Of a DNA stretch of 64,000 bases, positions 1-8,669 are shown in pieces (within the stretch, counting starts at the first letter, position 1; every line of letters begins with the position of its first letter). Below the pieces are notes generated by a model that saw nothing but the letters and a program-made list of their open reading frames with translations, was not told the DNA's origin and ran no database searches. The position numbers and the translations under genes are program-made. The stretch is from an uncultured Eubacteriales bacterium (GTDB lineage Bacteria > Bacillota > Clostridia > TANB77 > CAG-508), in NCBI GenBank assembly GCA_902492015.1, contig CABUJR010000001.1:62001-126000 (forward strand). The letters run 5' to 3'.

Positions 1-2
1 CT

Positions 3-119
3 AGTTTACCCGCTGATGATTATGAAAGATTTTTAGGAGAAAAAAGTAAAGAACTGATAGAAAGAATAAATGAAAACAAAGATGTATTAAAACGATTAAA
101 AGAAGAAGGTGATGAATAA
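3..119 (+). CDS. 3' end of an unidentified gene upstream of fic
   Basis: An open frame enters from the window edge and ends at TAA 117-119. The 38 visible residues are charged and helical and finish in KRLKEEGDE. The stop shares one base with the ATG of the following fic gene (TAATG), so the two are very probably translationally coupled. Position alone would fit an antitoxin of a Doc-type pair. The visible tail shows no antitoxin motif and could equally belong to a larger defence-type protein. No function can be assigned. Confidence 0.5.
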   Translation, partial: SLPADDYERFLGEKSKELIERINENKDVLKRLKEEGDE

Positions 120-572
120 TGATTCATTACTTATCATTAAATGAAGTTATAGAATTACACTCAAAAACTGTTGAAATTAGTCGGCGGTGGTAGCAAAGAA
201 ATTTTAAATAAAGGCCAAATTGAAAGTATTTTAGAACATATCAAGAATGACGACTATTATCCCTCTTTTATTGATAAACTGACTCATTTGTTTTTTGGTT
301 TTTGTCAATTTCACTGTTTTTCAGATGGAAATAAAAGAGCTGCAATAGTAATGAGTGAAGCATTTCTATTATATAATGGATATTTATTTGCTTCTAAAGT
401 ATTTATCCGAGAAAGTGAAAATATATCTATATTTGTTGCTGATAATTGTATAGATAAAAATTTTCTTAAAAAGATTTTAACGTCCATATTAAATGGTACT
501 TTTGATACAGATGAAAATATAAAATTAGAATATTATAATACAATAAATCAAAAGCAATTAACTTGTTTGTAA
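119..572 (+). CDS. Fic/Doc (death-on-curing) family protein, needs +1 shift at a CGG codon
   Basis: Fic/Doc proteins transfer AMP or phosphate onto target proteins such as EF-Tu. ATG 119 opens a frame reading MIHYLSLNEVIELHSKTVEIS, typical of a Doc N-terminus, but it meets CGG at 182 and stops at TAG 191-193. Skipping C182 continues into GGGSKEIL and on to the Fic core HCFSDGNKRAA (HxFxDGNKR), followed by a normal C-terminus ending at 572. The restored protein is about 150 residues, a usual size for Doc. The conserved Gly after the first helix is rebuilt by the shift. It lies on the serine-recombinase element. It could be a plain frameshift pseudogene, but the same CGG pattern recurs in three other genes here. 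Confidence 0.75.
181..185 (+). other. CGG +1 frameshift site in fic
   Basis: Zero frame reads AGT CGG CGG TGG TAG. The homologous frame is AGT then GGC GGT GGT AGC. One base, the C of the first CGG, separates the two frames. Confidence 0.55.
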
Positions 573-576
573 AAAA

Positions 577-612
577 GATAACACACTCCCCTACCAAAGT
601 TTGTGTGTTATC
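577..612. other. Perfect 10-bp inverted repeat, oriT-like
   Basis: GATAACACAC (577-586) is repeated as GTGTGTTATC (603-612) around the loop TCCCCTACCAAAGTTT. There is no T-tract, so it is a poor terminator. GTGTG followed by TTA matches the nick core of MobV relaxases (pMV158: TAGTGTG/TTA), with CACAC on the other arm as in pMV158. The minus strand reads AGTGTG/TTA. No relaxase is visible on this element fragment, so the assignment rests on the motif alone. Confidence 0.35.
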
Positions 613-719
613 GCTACTACTACAAATGAAAATCATTTGTTAGGTATTTTTATTATATAAGATTAAAATACCTTTTTCAAGAGAACAAGTTTTCGATTAC
701 TCTTAGGAGGTATATTTTT

Positions 720-2276
720 ATGTCTAATTTAATAAATTCTAATATGGAACAATATGCAATATATTTAAGAAAGTCTAGAAAAGATGAAGAAGCTGAAGCT
801 ATGGGCTTAGGTGAAACTCTTGCTAGACATGAGCAATTAACTTTAGATTTAGCTAAAAAAATGAATTTAATCATAGGAAAAATATATAAAGAAATAGTAA
901 GTGGAGATAGTATCTCTGCTAGACCTATTATGCAAGAATTATTACAAGATGTTGAATCTGGTATGTGGAAAGGTGTAATAGTAGTAGAAGTTGAAAGACT
1001 TGCAAGAGGAAATACTATAGACCAAGGAATTGTTGCAGAAACTTTTAAATATTCTTCAACAAAAATAATAACCCCCTCTAAAATATATGATCCAAATAAT
1101 GAATTTGATGAAGAGTACTTTGAATTTGGATTGTTTATGTCAAGACGTGAATATAAAACCATTAGAAGAAGATTACACAGTGGAACTCTTGCAAGTGTTA
1201 AAGAAGGAAAAATAGTTTCTCAACCTCCTTTTGGATATGATAAATATAAATTAAAAGGAAAAGGCTATTCTCTAAAACCTAATAAAGATGCTCCTATAGT
1301 CAAAATGATTTTTGAAATGTATACAAGTGGAAGAAATTTAGGTGAAATTATTACAGAAATAGAAAAAATGGGAATTAAACCTCCTAAAAATGGTAAGATT
1401 TGGTACAAAACAACAATTCAAAGAATGTTAGTTAATATTACATACACTGGAAAAATCAAATATATAGATAAAAGATACTTAAAAAAGAGAAATAATTTAG
1501 GAAAAATCGTTTATGTGAAAAATCCTAATCCTGAGGTTTATTTAATAGACGGATTGCACGAACCTATTATTCCTGAAGAAATATTTAACAAAGCACAAGA
1601 AATTTACAAAAATAATCAATTAGCTGATACCAGAACAAAAGAACAATTTGATTTAAAAAATCCTCTTTCCACATTATTAAAATGTAAGATATGTGGAAGA
1701 ACTTTAAAAAGATTATACAGTTGCAGTTCTTTTACTACTTGTGAAAGAATTGGCTGTAAAAATTATGATGTAGCTTCTTCACATTTAGATATAGTAGAAA
1801 AAAAAGTTTTCGAAGGTTTAAAAGAATTGTTAAAAGATTATAAATTAGATTTATCTAAAAACCATTTGAATAATGAAATTACTACTTTAATAAAAAATAC
1901 AAATACACAAATTGATCAATTAAAAATTGAACTTGAAAAAACTAATGCACAAAAAGAAAAATTATATGATTTTCTTGAACAAGGAATTTATGATAAAAAC
2001 ACTTTTTTATCCAGAAGTAATAAATTAGCTGAAAAAATATTAGAAATAAATAATAAAATAGATGAATTGAAAAATTTAAAATCATCTTATTCAACAATAA
2101 AAAATAAAAAAGAAGAATTTATTCCTAAGGTTGAAGGAATTATTGAGACCTATCCATTGGCTAATACTGAACAAAAAAACAAATTATTAAAATCTTGTAT
2201 TGAAAAAATTGAATATTATAAACCTAAGGGTTCTAGAAAAAGTGATTTTGAGATAACAATATACCCACGAATTTAA
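720..2276 (+). CDS. Large serine recombinase (element integrase)
   Basis: 518 residues with the layout of large serine integrases such as TP901-1 or TnpX. The N-terminal catalytic domain has YLRKSRKD (nucleophile Ser19, Arg17) and EVERLARG. A recombinase domain follows from about residue 150, then a zinc ribbon (CKICGRTL with a second pair of Cys at SCSSFTTC, around residues 320-345), then a coiled coil near 375-460. The start has AGGAGG 10 bases upstream. It is the last gene of the element and ends about 40 bases from the junction with the interrupted peptidase gene, the usual place for such an integrase. Confidence 0.93.
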   Translation: MSNLINSNMEQYAIYLRKSRKDEEAEAMGLGETLARHEQLTLDLAKKMNLIIGKIYKEIVSGDSISARPIMQELLQDVESGMWKGVIVVEVERLARGNTIDQGIVAETFKYSSTKIITPSKIYDPNNEFDEEYFEFGLFMSRREYKTIRRRLHSGTLASVKEGKIVSQPPFGYDKYKLKGKGYSLKPNKDAPIVKMIFEMYTSGRNLGEIITEIEKMGIKPPKNGKIWYKTTIQRMLVNITYTGKIKYIDKRYLKKRNNLGKIVYVKNPNPEVYLIDGLHEPIIPEEIFNKAQEIYKNNQLADTRTKEQFDLKNPLSTLLKCKICGRTLKRLYSCSSFTTCERIGCKNYDVASSHLDIVEKKVFEGLKELLKDYKLDLSKNHLNNEITTLIKNTNTQIDQLKIELEKTNAQKEKLYDFLEQGIYDKNTFLSRSNKLAEKILEINNKIDELKNLKSSYSTIKNKKEEFIPKVEGIIETYPLANTEQKNKLLKSCIEKIEYYKPKGSRKSDFEITIYPRI

Positions 2277-2289
2277 TTTTCGTGGGTAT
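2261..2289. terminator. Hairpin at the end of the recombinase gene
   Basis: ATACCCACGAA (2261-2271) pairs perfectly with TTCGTGGGTAT (2279-2289), and the recombinase stop codon lies in the loop. The T-run afterwards is weak. Confidence 0.6.
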
Positions 2290-2307
2290 TATTGTATTTA
2301 TGTTGTA

Positions 2308-2330
2308 TCATTTCACATTTCGTGTTAAAT
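2308..2330. other. Element/chromosome junction (att site)
   Basis: The peptidase reading frame on the minus strand stays recognisable up to EPANLT and then changes to RNVK-stop. The homologous frame is therefore cut between about 2308 and 2330, only 30-50 bases beyond the integrase gene. The exact core cannot be defined because the other junction is outside the window. Confidence 0.6.
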
Positions 2331-2703
2331 TTGCTGGTTCAACAAAATTCCATATTCCTGAGCTTATTGCTAAATTTCTCATTTCATTTCTTTGTGCATC
2401 AGTTAAATTTTGCCCAACATCAAAAGCAACTCCAGCATAATGTTGTGAAAAAGTTCCATGTCCTCCTTCCCAAGGTCTCTTAAAAGCATACCCTACATAA
2501 ATAGGTCTACCATATATATACCTAAAGCTATTCCAAGCTTGCATTGCTCTTCTATCTGTCCATAAAAGTCCAGAATTGCTACTTCCTCTAAATTCTCCAA
2601 CTTTTAAAGTTCTATTAGAATTATATGGCATAGCTTCTGATTCACCTCTATAATATGTTTCCATTCTATTTGTGTTATTGTTATATACTAAAATTTTTGC
2701 CAT
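2308..2703 (-). pseudogene. M15-type peptidoglycan peptidase, 3' part lost to element insertion
   Basis: 131 residues remain of a cell-wall peptidase. The section FRGSSNSGLLWTDRR, then HGTFSQHYAGVAFDVGQN around residues 85-105, contains the H-x(6)-D zinc-site pattern of M15 peptidases. Family members usually continue with the last catalytic strand and peptidoglycan-binding repeats. Here the frame stops right after EPANLT at the serine-recombinase junction, so the active site is incomplete. The start has AAAGGAG 8 bases upstream. Excision of the element should restore the full gene if the other half is at its far end. Confidence 0.75.
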
Positions 2704-2845
2704 ATCAAACTCCTTTCATAGTTATTCCCTATATAATATGATTTTTTATTTTTTTAGTGAAAAAAATAGAATTTTATTTACAAGCTATATTTTTTTATAT
2801 ATACTGATTATGGATTTTATTAAATTTATATAAAGGAAGATATTT

Positions 2846-4975
2846 ATGAGAAACAGACTTAGTACTTTTATAATAATATTATTGATTGTTGTATATTTTA
2901 TAATACCTATATTAGGATTTATATCAGTAACACTTGAAGAACTTGAAATTAATCTAAACCCATTTGATTACGCAAGAATTACAGATATTGATTATACTGC
3001 AGTTGTTACAGATAGCGAAGAAAATGGTGGAAAAATTTTTGTAACAGAAAGACTAACTTATGACATACATGCCGCTTCCAAAAATAATCTTTTCTGGGAA
3101 CTATGGAGAGATTTACCAGAAGATAACATTGATGGATTACCAATTAAATATAAGGTTCATTCTGTAAAACAGATTTTAGATGATGGTACAGAAATTGTAT
3201 ATGATGAAAGTCCTAAACTTTATTGGAACGATAGTGATTATCTTAAATCTTCATCTAAATACGGACCAGGTAAATGGTATCATAGCGAAGGACCGTATAA
3301 TGATTATAAAAGGCAATATGAATGTCTTCTATTTTATGTTGATGGATTATATAGAGAAAAAGTAACTTTTGAAATAGAATATGAAATGAGTAATGCATCA
3401 TTATATTATAATGATTGTTCTGAATTATACATATCTCTTTACTCTGGAAATACTATAAAATATTTAGATTCATATAAAGGTAAAATATTATTTGCTAATG
3501 ATATTATGCCTAAATCTGGAAATTATGAAGTTCATACTTATGGAACAACAAATTATGATTTTCCATATTCAGAATCTGATACTATGTTTCCTGGATATCA
3601 CACTTTTTATTTTAATCTTGATGAAAATACTTTAAAATTTACACCAGATAATAATTATATTGAATTTGCTTTAATATCATTTGGTGATGATAAAAGGTCA
3701 TTTACACAATATGCTCCAGCTAATCTTTATTCAAGAGATGACGTACTTTCAGAATTAAGAGATGAACAAGCAGAATTTGAAAAAACTAAAGAAAATTCTA
3801 AAACACATAAAAGCTATGTACTATTAGCTGTTATTACTGTTTCAGTAATAATTTTCTGGTATATTTTAAACACAGATAAAAGAATGAAACAAAAACATAA
3901 CTTTTATGAACCTAGTATGAAAATGGATTATTTTAGAGAAATTCCAAGTAATTTAGATCCTAATTTTGCTGCTAGTTTAGTTTTTTGTAAGAGTAATAAG
4001 AAAAAATATGATAATGATGGATATTCTGCTACAATATTAAATTTAGTTAGAAAAAAATATATTTCTCTTCAAAAAATTAAGGACAATTTTGATTGGACTT
4101 ATAATAATGTTAAAATTATAATTTTAAAACAACCTGAACCACTTCAAGAATTAGGCTTAATTAAAGATACAATAACTTCTAAACCAGAAGAATCACTTAC
4201 TCCAACTGAAGAACTTTATTTTAAATTAATATTAAAATATTCTTCTGGATTTGAACTATCTATGTCTAAATTACAAAGCAAAATCTCTTCAGATTATATA
4301 AATACTGAGAATTTTGTAAAAAATATTGATAAATCAATAACAAATATTGGTATAACTGATGGTTATTATCAAAAATCAAATTATAATGAACCTAAAAAAC
4401 ATTTACAACATGTTTCTAAAACATATCTAATTCTAGGAATATTATCTATTACTTTATGTAATATAATTTCATATTATACATATCTCGGATTAGCTTATGG
4501 TTCTTTCTTTATATTAGGATTTGTACTTATACTCTCTGCAATATATTTAAGAAAGATTTCTAATAAATATTTATTGCTTACACAATTTGGTGAAGACGAA
4601 TATACAAAGTGGAGAGGACTATATAACTTTTTAAATAGTGCTACTCTTATGAGTGAACGTACTGTTGTAGAGTTACCTTTATGGGAACAATACTTAGTAT
4701 ATGCAACAGCTTTTGGTATTTCAGACAAAGTTATAAAAGCATTACAAATTAGATGTCCTGATATGGACTTCAGTAGTAGTGATATTTTAAGTAATCCTTA
4801 TTATAGATCTAGAAGTTTTTATCATTACAGTCACTCTTTTAGATCTGCTACTCACTATGCTGCACACTATTCTCGTTCTTATAGTTATGGTGGTGGATTC
4901 GGTGGTCACGGATACGGTGGAGGAGGCCGTGGAGGTGGCGGTGGCCGGAGGAGGTCATTAATCTTAAGTTTATAG
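2846..4975 (+). CDS. DUF2207-type membrane protein with Gly-rich tail (copy A)
   Basis: 709 residues in the zero frame. There is an N-terminal signal/anchor segment (residues 7-28), a long extracytoplasmic domain with the beta-rich look of DUF2207, a membrane segment near 327-345, a cytoplasmic region, two adjacent membrane segments near 530-575, and a tail very rich in Gly, His and Tyr. Function is unknown; relatives are predicted envelope proteins. The tail runs through GGGGRGGGGG to CGG at 4946 and then RRRSLILSL in the zero frame. Skipping C4946 gives four more residues (Gly-Gly-Gly-His) and TAA at 4959-4961, which is the ending expected for this family. The start has AAGGAAG upstream. 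A hairpin terminator follows at 5011. Confidence 0.75.
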   Translation: MRNRLSTFIIILLIVVYFIIPILGFISVTLEELEINLNPFDYARITDIDYTAVVTDSEENGGKIFVTERLTYDIHAASKNNLFWELWRDLPEDNIDGLPIKYKVHSVKQILDDGTEIVYDESPKLYWNDSDYLKSSSKYGPGKWYHSEGPYNDYKRQYECLLFYVDGLYREKVTFEIEYEMSNASLYYNDCSELYISLYSGNTIKYLDSYKGKILFANDIMPKSGNYEVHTYGTTNYDFPYSESDTMFPGYHTFYFNLDENTLKFTPDNNYIEFALISFGDDKRSFTQYAPANLYSRDDVLSELRDEQAEFEKTKENSKTHKSYVLLAVITVSVIIFWYILNTDKRMKQKHNFYEPSMKMDYFREIPSNLDPNFAASLVFCKSNKKKYDNDGYSATILNLVRKKYISLQKIKDNFDWTYNNVKIIILKQPEPLQELGLIKDTITSKPEESLTPTEELYFKLILKYSSGFELSMSKLQSKISSDYINTENFVKNIDKSITNIGITDGYYQKSNYNEPKKHLQHVSKTYLILGILSITLCNIISYYTYLGLAYGSFFILGFVLILSAIYLRKISNKYLLLTQFGEDEYTKWRGLYNFLNSATLMSERTVVELPLWEQYLVYATAFGISDKVIKALQIRCPDMDFSSSDILSNPYYRSRSFYHYSHSFRSATHYAAHYSRSYSYGGGFGGHGYGGGGRGGGGGRRRSLILSL
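4946..4948 (+). other. CGG +1 frameshift site in copy A Gly tail
   Basis: Zero frame: GGC CGG AGG AGG TCA TTA ATC. With C4946 skipped: GGC GGA GGA GGT CAT TAA. The shifted frame keeps the Gly run and stops four codons later. Confidence 0.55.
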
Positions 4976-5010
4976 TATAAATCAAAAATATTAAGCTATA
5001 AAATTAGTTT

Positions 5011-5043
5011 ATCACAAGGAAATACTTGTAATTTTCTTGTGAT
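5011..5043 (+). terminator. Hairpin after copy A
   Basis: ATCACAAGGAAAT (5011-5023) pairs with ATTTTCTTGTGAT (5031-5043) with one mismatch, about 35 bases after the zero-frame stop. Confidence 0.5.
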
Positions 5044-5124
5044 AAAACAAAGGTAGACATTATATAAATTTCAAAAGAAAAATTTTATAAATAGGAAATT
5101 CAAAGAAATTTCCTATTATATTAA

Positions 5125-5152
5125 AAAGGAGTTATATCTTATAACTCCTTTT
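5125..5152 (-). terminator. Terminator of the polyamine operon
   Basis: AAAAGGAGTTATA pairs with TATAACTCCTTTT around the loop TCT, immediately beyond the last codon of the homospermidine synthase gene. A second weaker stem lies at about 5088-5119. Confidence 0.75.
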
Positions 5153-6623
5153 ATTTTACTATAAAATCTTTAAATTGCATTTTTGATAAATCTATTTTTA
5201 AGTTTTCTTCTATCTCTTTTTTGTCAAAAGTCTTAAAAACTGTTTTAGATATATATTTTTCAGCAATTTTCAAAATATATTTATAATCCTTTATATCATC
5301 TGGAAAATATATTCCGCCTATATTCTTGTTTTTTATCATCCAACAAACTACTGCAAGTGCAGACATTGAAACAGGAGTGATTGTAGGTGTTTGCCAATAT
5401 GAGTCTTTTAAATTTTTATATAAAAAATCTAAGTTTACTCTATTTCCTACCCAAACAGGATCAAATTTTTCTCCCATAAGCAATACTCCTACATATTCTG
5501 TACCTGACTCTATCTTCTCTTTATAAACTATTTCATAATTGTCTGGATATAAATAACCTCTTACTATTGTTTTACCGTTTATATTCTCAATATTTTGTGT
5601 TTTTTCTAAATCTGAAATAGAATATGAATTAACTTTTGCATCACTCAAATATCTTCTTGCAAATTCACAAGGAGAATATATGAAAGCTACTGTTGGTCTA
5701 TAAATTACTTTATTATCTTCCTTTAATTCTAAGCTTTTCGCAATAGTAATTGTTTCTTCATGTGGTACTAAAAAACCTTCAAATTTTCCATTAGGATAAT
5801 AAGTATTACATTTTACTTCTAAAGCCATTTTATTTAATTCTACAAATCCTTCTTCTAAATCTATTTTCTTACATTTTTCTTGATAATCAATTTTTTCATC
5901 TGTTCCTATATTTACAGTAGCCTCACTTAACATTTCAAAAAAGAATGAATCTACACACCAAGTATTATATAATTTATCACTCTTATATTCATCTTTAATT
6001 TTTTGAAGATCTATATCATTTACATGGATAGTTTTCAATCCTAACTTATATGCAATTTCATTAAATTTATTATCCCTCAGTAATCTTTTTAATTCTTTAT
6101 TTTTTTTATATTGTTTATCTATAATATATTCAATCCCTGCTTTAACAAAATGAGATACAAGTCCCGGATTATCTCCATGTTGCAAAACAATTGGATTTTT
6201 ATTAAATTCTTTGCTATTTGAATACTTTCTTTTTAAATCATTTTTCAATTTATTTTCTTCTAAAATACAATACCAATTATCTGGCCAATCTGTTTCACCA
6301 GTATTAATATACATAATATTATTTTTAGCACACCAATCGCAAATATCTTTTGTTCCTACAGTATCTGCAAAATCTATAAGAATATCACCCTCTGATAAAT
6401 ATTTTTCAAAAATTGTAGCAAAATTTTCTTTTGTTACTTCATAAACTAAAAAATTTTCCACTAATCCACCTAAGTTTATAAAAGCTTCAAATTCGTATTT
6501 ATCTCTTGACATAACAAAATAATTATTTTCATTAAATTTAATCTCTTTAGAAATTTTTTCATAAAAACTTTTTCCAACTGCTCCAAAACCAAATTGAACT
6601 ATTCTTCCCTCAAACTTTATCAT
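5151..6623 (-). CDS. hss: Homospermidine synthase
   Basis: 490 residues of the NAD-dependent family that joins putrescine units into homospermidine. The dinucleotide-binding motif GFGAVGKSF is at residues 12-20. Later blocks typical of bacterial Hss are VLQHGDNPGLVSHFVKAG, NTWCVDSFFFE, GFLVPHEETITIA and YVGVLLMGEKFDPVWVGN. Length matches the family (about 475-490). It is the last gene of a three-gene unit, after an unknown protein and a glutathionylspermidine-synthase-like enzyme, which suggests that its product is handed on to the ATP-grasp enzyme. I recognised it from alignment by memory with the Blastochloris enzyme. A carboxynorspermidine-type dehydrogenase is less likely. Confidence 0.85.
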   Translation of the reverse strand: MIKFEGRIVQFGFGAVGKSFYEKISKEIKFNENNYFVMSRDKYEFEAFINLGGLVENFLVYEVTKENFATIFEKYLSEGDILIDFADTVGTKDICDWCAKNNIMYINTGETDWPDNWYCILEENKLKNDLKRKYSNSKEFNKNPIVLQHGDNPGLVSHFVKAGIEYIIDKQYKKNKELKRLLRDNKFNEIAYKLGLKTIHVNDIDLQKIKDEYKSDKLYNTWCVDSFFFEMLSEATVNIGTDEKIDYQEKCKKIDLEEGFVELNKMALEVKCNTYYPNGKFEGFLVPHEETITIAKSLELKEDNKVIYRPTVAFIYSPCEFARRYLSDAKVNSYSISDLEKTQNIENINGKTIVRGYLYPDNYEIVYKEKIESGTEYVGVLLMGEKFDPVWVGNRVNLDFLYKNLKDSYWQTPTITPVSMSALAVVCWMIKNKNIGGIYFPDDIKDYKYILKIAEKYISKTVFKTFDKKEIEENLKIDLSKMQFKDFIVK

Positions 6624-6660
6624 TTAGAAATTGTATGAATTATATATTCATATTCTCCTT

Positions 6661-7314
6661 TCATTCATTTTTATCTTTTTTTGGCTTTTTAATTTTAATT
6701 AATTTAGGTATTTCATATTCTTTTTTTAAAAATACTTTTATTCCTTTTTTTTGATATTTATATAAAATCTTTTTTAAATCTCTTTGAATAGTACTACTTA
6801 TTACTAAAATTTTTTCTACACCATTATTTAATAAATAATCTGATGAAGGTAAATCTTGATCATAAATATCCCAACTATTATCAAATACAGCAGCTTCCAT
6901 TTTAAAACTATTCATACGATTAGTATCTAGTAAAAAAGCAGGCATTGCATCTTTTTTTATCTGAATATTTTTTAATACTGTTGCTCCTTTTAATAATCCA
7001 TATACTATACTTCTGTTATCTGTAGTTGCTAATACTCCATCTTGTTCTGTTGTTCCATTATAAACAGGTATTGGTATAAAATTTAATTTAGCTAAAGCCA
7101 GTCCATCTTTTATACTTTCTAAACCTGGCATATCTACAATTATAGCTGCATTTTCAAGAAAATTCTCTACTCCCTCTATTTCAGGAATAGAAAAGTTACT
7201 AGTTTCATACATTTTTAAATTATAATTTATCGCAACAAAAGGGACTGGTCTTACCCAATCTGTCCATTTTGCATTAGCAGGCGCCCATATTCTATAGACC
7301 TCTTTACTTGTCAT
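6661..7314 (-). CDS. Conserved protein of unknown function in polyamine cluster
   Basis: About 217 residues starting MTSKEVYRIWAP. I do not recognise the family. It contains an alpha/beta-looking core (PFVAINYNLK, AAIIVDMPGLESIKDGLALA, FIPIPVYNGT, ILVISSTIQRDLKK) and a Lys-rich C-terminus, with no membrane segment or signal. The ATG at 7314 is chosen because GAGAGGAG lies 5 bases upstream; a TTG five codons earlier overlaps that site. It overlaps the end of the upstream ATP-grasp gene by 11 bases and is followed by hss, so it should be co-translated with both. A role in polyamine conjugate formation is inference from position only. Confidence 0.7.
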   Translation of the reverse strand: MTSKEVYRIWAPANAKWTDWVRPVPFVAINYNLKMYETSNFSIPEIEGVENFLENAAIIVDMPGLESIKDGLALAKLNFIPIPVYNGTTEQDGVLATTDNRSIVYGLLKGATVLKNIQIKKDAMPAFLLDTNRMNSFKMEAAVFDNSWDIYDQDLPSSDYLLNNGVEKILVISSTIQRDLKKILYKYQKKGIKVFLKKEYEIPKLIKIKKPKKDKNE

Positions 7315-8521
7315 TTCTACTCCTCTCAATTAAAACAGGTATATCTGCTGCATTTGAATCAATACGCAAAGTTTTACTAATTCTACCATAATACCCTGCA
7401 TGTTTTCCATCAACAGTATAAGAACCTAAACATAAATGATATTGTTCATTATTTTCACCAGCTAATGGTTTACTCTCAAATTTCTCTTGTGCTATATAGT
7501 TTTTAGGATGTTTTTTTACATCTTGCATTATTTGCTTATATTCTTCATCACTACAAGATTCTTTTATTGAAATTTTTTCTCCAACTCTTCCATAAGCAGG
7601 TTTATATATGTACTTAGATATATCTTCATTATTATTAACTTCTTTTGTCTCTGGCAATAATTTTTTCCATGTATCAAATGATAGTCCATAATTTTCAAGA
7701 ATATTCCAAACAAATGGAAATCTTTTTGTTTGAGCAAATATAGCTATTGGGTGATTACAAGAAGGTGTTATTGTATTAAAATAACCTTTCCAAAATTTGG
7801 GTTTAACTTGCATAACCCATTCAATAGGTGAAAATCTGATTATTCCATCTAATTTGCCTTCTTTTCCACTAAGAATACTATATGCTTCATTATCTTTAAA
7901 TCTAACATGATCTGAAGCTCCATAAATAATATCAAATCCCAAGCTTTCTAATTTATCACCTATAAATTGCATGACTTGTCTATCATCACTAAAACAAGTA
8001 CAATGTACTAACATTATTCTTCCATTAGGTTTTACTTTTTTAGTAATAGCACTAGATAATGCTTCTCCGAAATTATTGTAATAGTACTTCTCTTCTCCTA
8101 ATAATTTTCTTGCAACTTCTGGCATCAAAGACGCTTCTGCAAATCCTCCTGGAACATCACTATTTACTTCACTTACTTTAAATCCTTTATATGTTGGATG
8201 AAAATCATATCTCATAAGTCTTATATGAGTATTTGGATCATAATTTTTCATCGTTTTAAGTTCACTATGTATTTTCGAAGACAATTTTAAAATTTTAGAA
8301 TTATTTAAATTTTTAACTAAAAATTCTTCAGCTTGTCTTGTTTCTTTATCCAAATTCTCTGTTAACTTTTCTAGTTCTTTGTGTTCTTCTTCTGTTATAA
8401 CCAAAGCATATTTAGCTATAGTATTATTGTCTAGAAATTGTGGATCCCATTTATAACAATCAAACATAAGATCTAGTCTATAATCTTCATATTTTTCTTT
8501 AGGAATAGATACTAATTTCAT
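7304..8521 (-). CDS. Glutathionylspermidine synthase-like ATP-grasp ligase
   Basis: 405 residues from MKLVSIPKEK. GAGAGG lies 8 bases before this ATG, while the longer frame back to 8614 has no such site. Blocks typical of the GSP_synth family are RLMRYDFHP, EVNSDVPGGFAEAS, YIYKPAYGRVGEKI and NYIAQEKFESKP, the last two corresponding to the ATP-grasp Lys and metal-binding region. Enzymes of this family form an amide between a peptide carboxyl and a polyamine amine. No amidase domain is fused, unlike E. coli Gsp. With homospermidine synthase in the same operon, the amine is likely homospermidine; the peptide partner is unknown. First gene of the operon. Confidence 0.8.
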   Translation of the reverse strand: MKLVSIPKEKYEDYRLDLMFDCYKWDPQFLDNNTIAKYALVITEEEHKELEKLTENLDKETRQAEEFLVKNLNNSKILKLSSKIHSELKTMKNYDPNTHIRLMRYDFHPTYKGFKVSEVNSDVPGGFAEASLMPEVARKLLGEEKYYYNNFGEALSSAITKKVKPNGRIMLVHCTCFSDDRQVMQFIGDKLESLGFDIIYGASDHVRFKDNEAYSILSGKEGKLDGIIRFSPIEWVMQVKPKFWKGYFNTITPSCNHPIAIFAQTKRFPFVWNILENYGLSFDTWKKLLPETKEVNNNEDISKYIYKPAYGRVGEKISIKESCSDEEYKQIMQDVKKHPKNYIAQEKFESKPLAGENNEQYHLCLGSYTVDGKHAGYYGRISKTLRIDSNAADIPVLIERSRNDK

Positions 8522-8597
8522 AATAACCTCTCTATTTGTATACGTATTGAGCAAAGCCTTTATATAATAAGAATTTTTAAAAATTTTCCTATAAAAT

Positions 8598-8628
8598 AAA
8601 AAAGAATTATTCAATATAATTCTTTTTT
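8598..8628 (-). terminator. Terminator of the HD-domain gene
   Basis: AAAAAAGAATTAT and ATAATTCTTTTTT pair perfectly around TCAAT, about 40 bases beyond the stop of the upstream gene on the minus strand. Confidence 0.7.
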
Positions 8629-8669
8629 ATTTTATCATATTAACATATATTATTTCAATCAAATAAGAT

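Noticed and set aside
2308..2703. M15 peptidase truncated by a CGG shift
   Set aside because: The end of homology coincides with the integrase junction and there is no CGG codon there.
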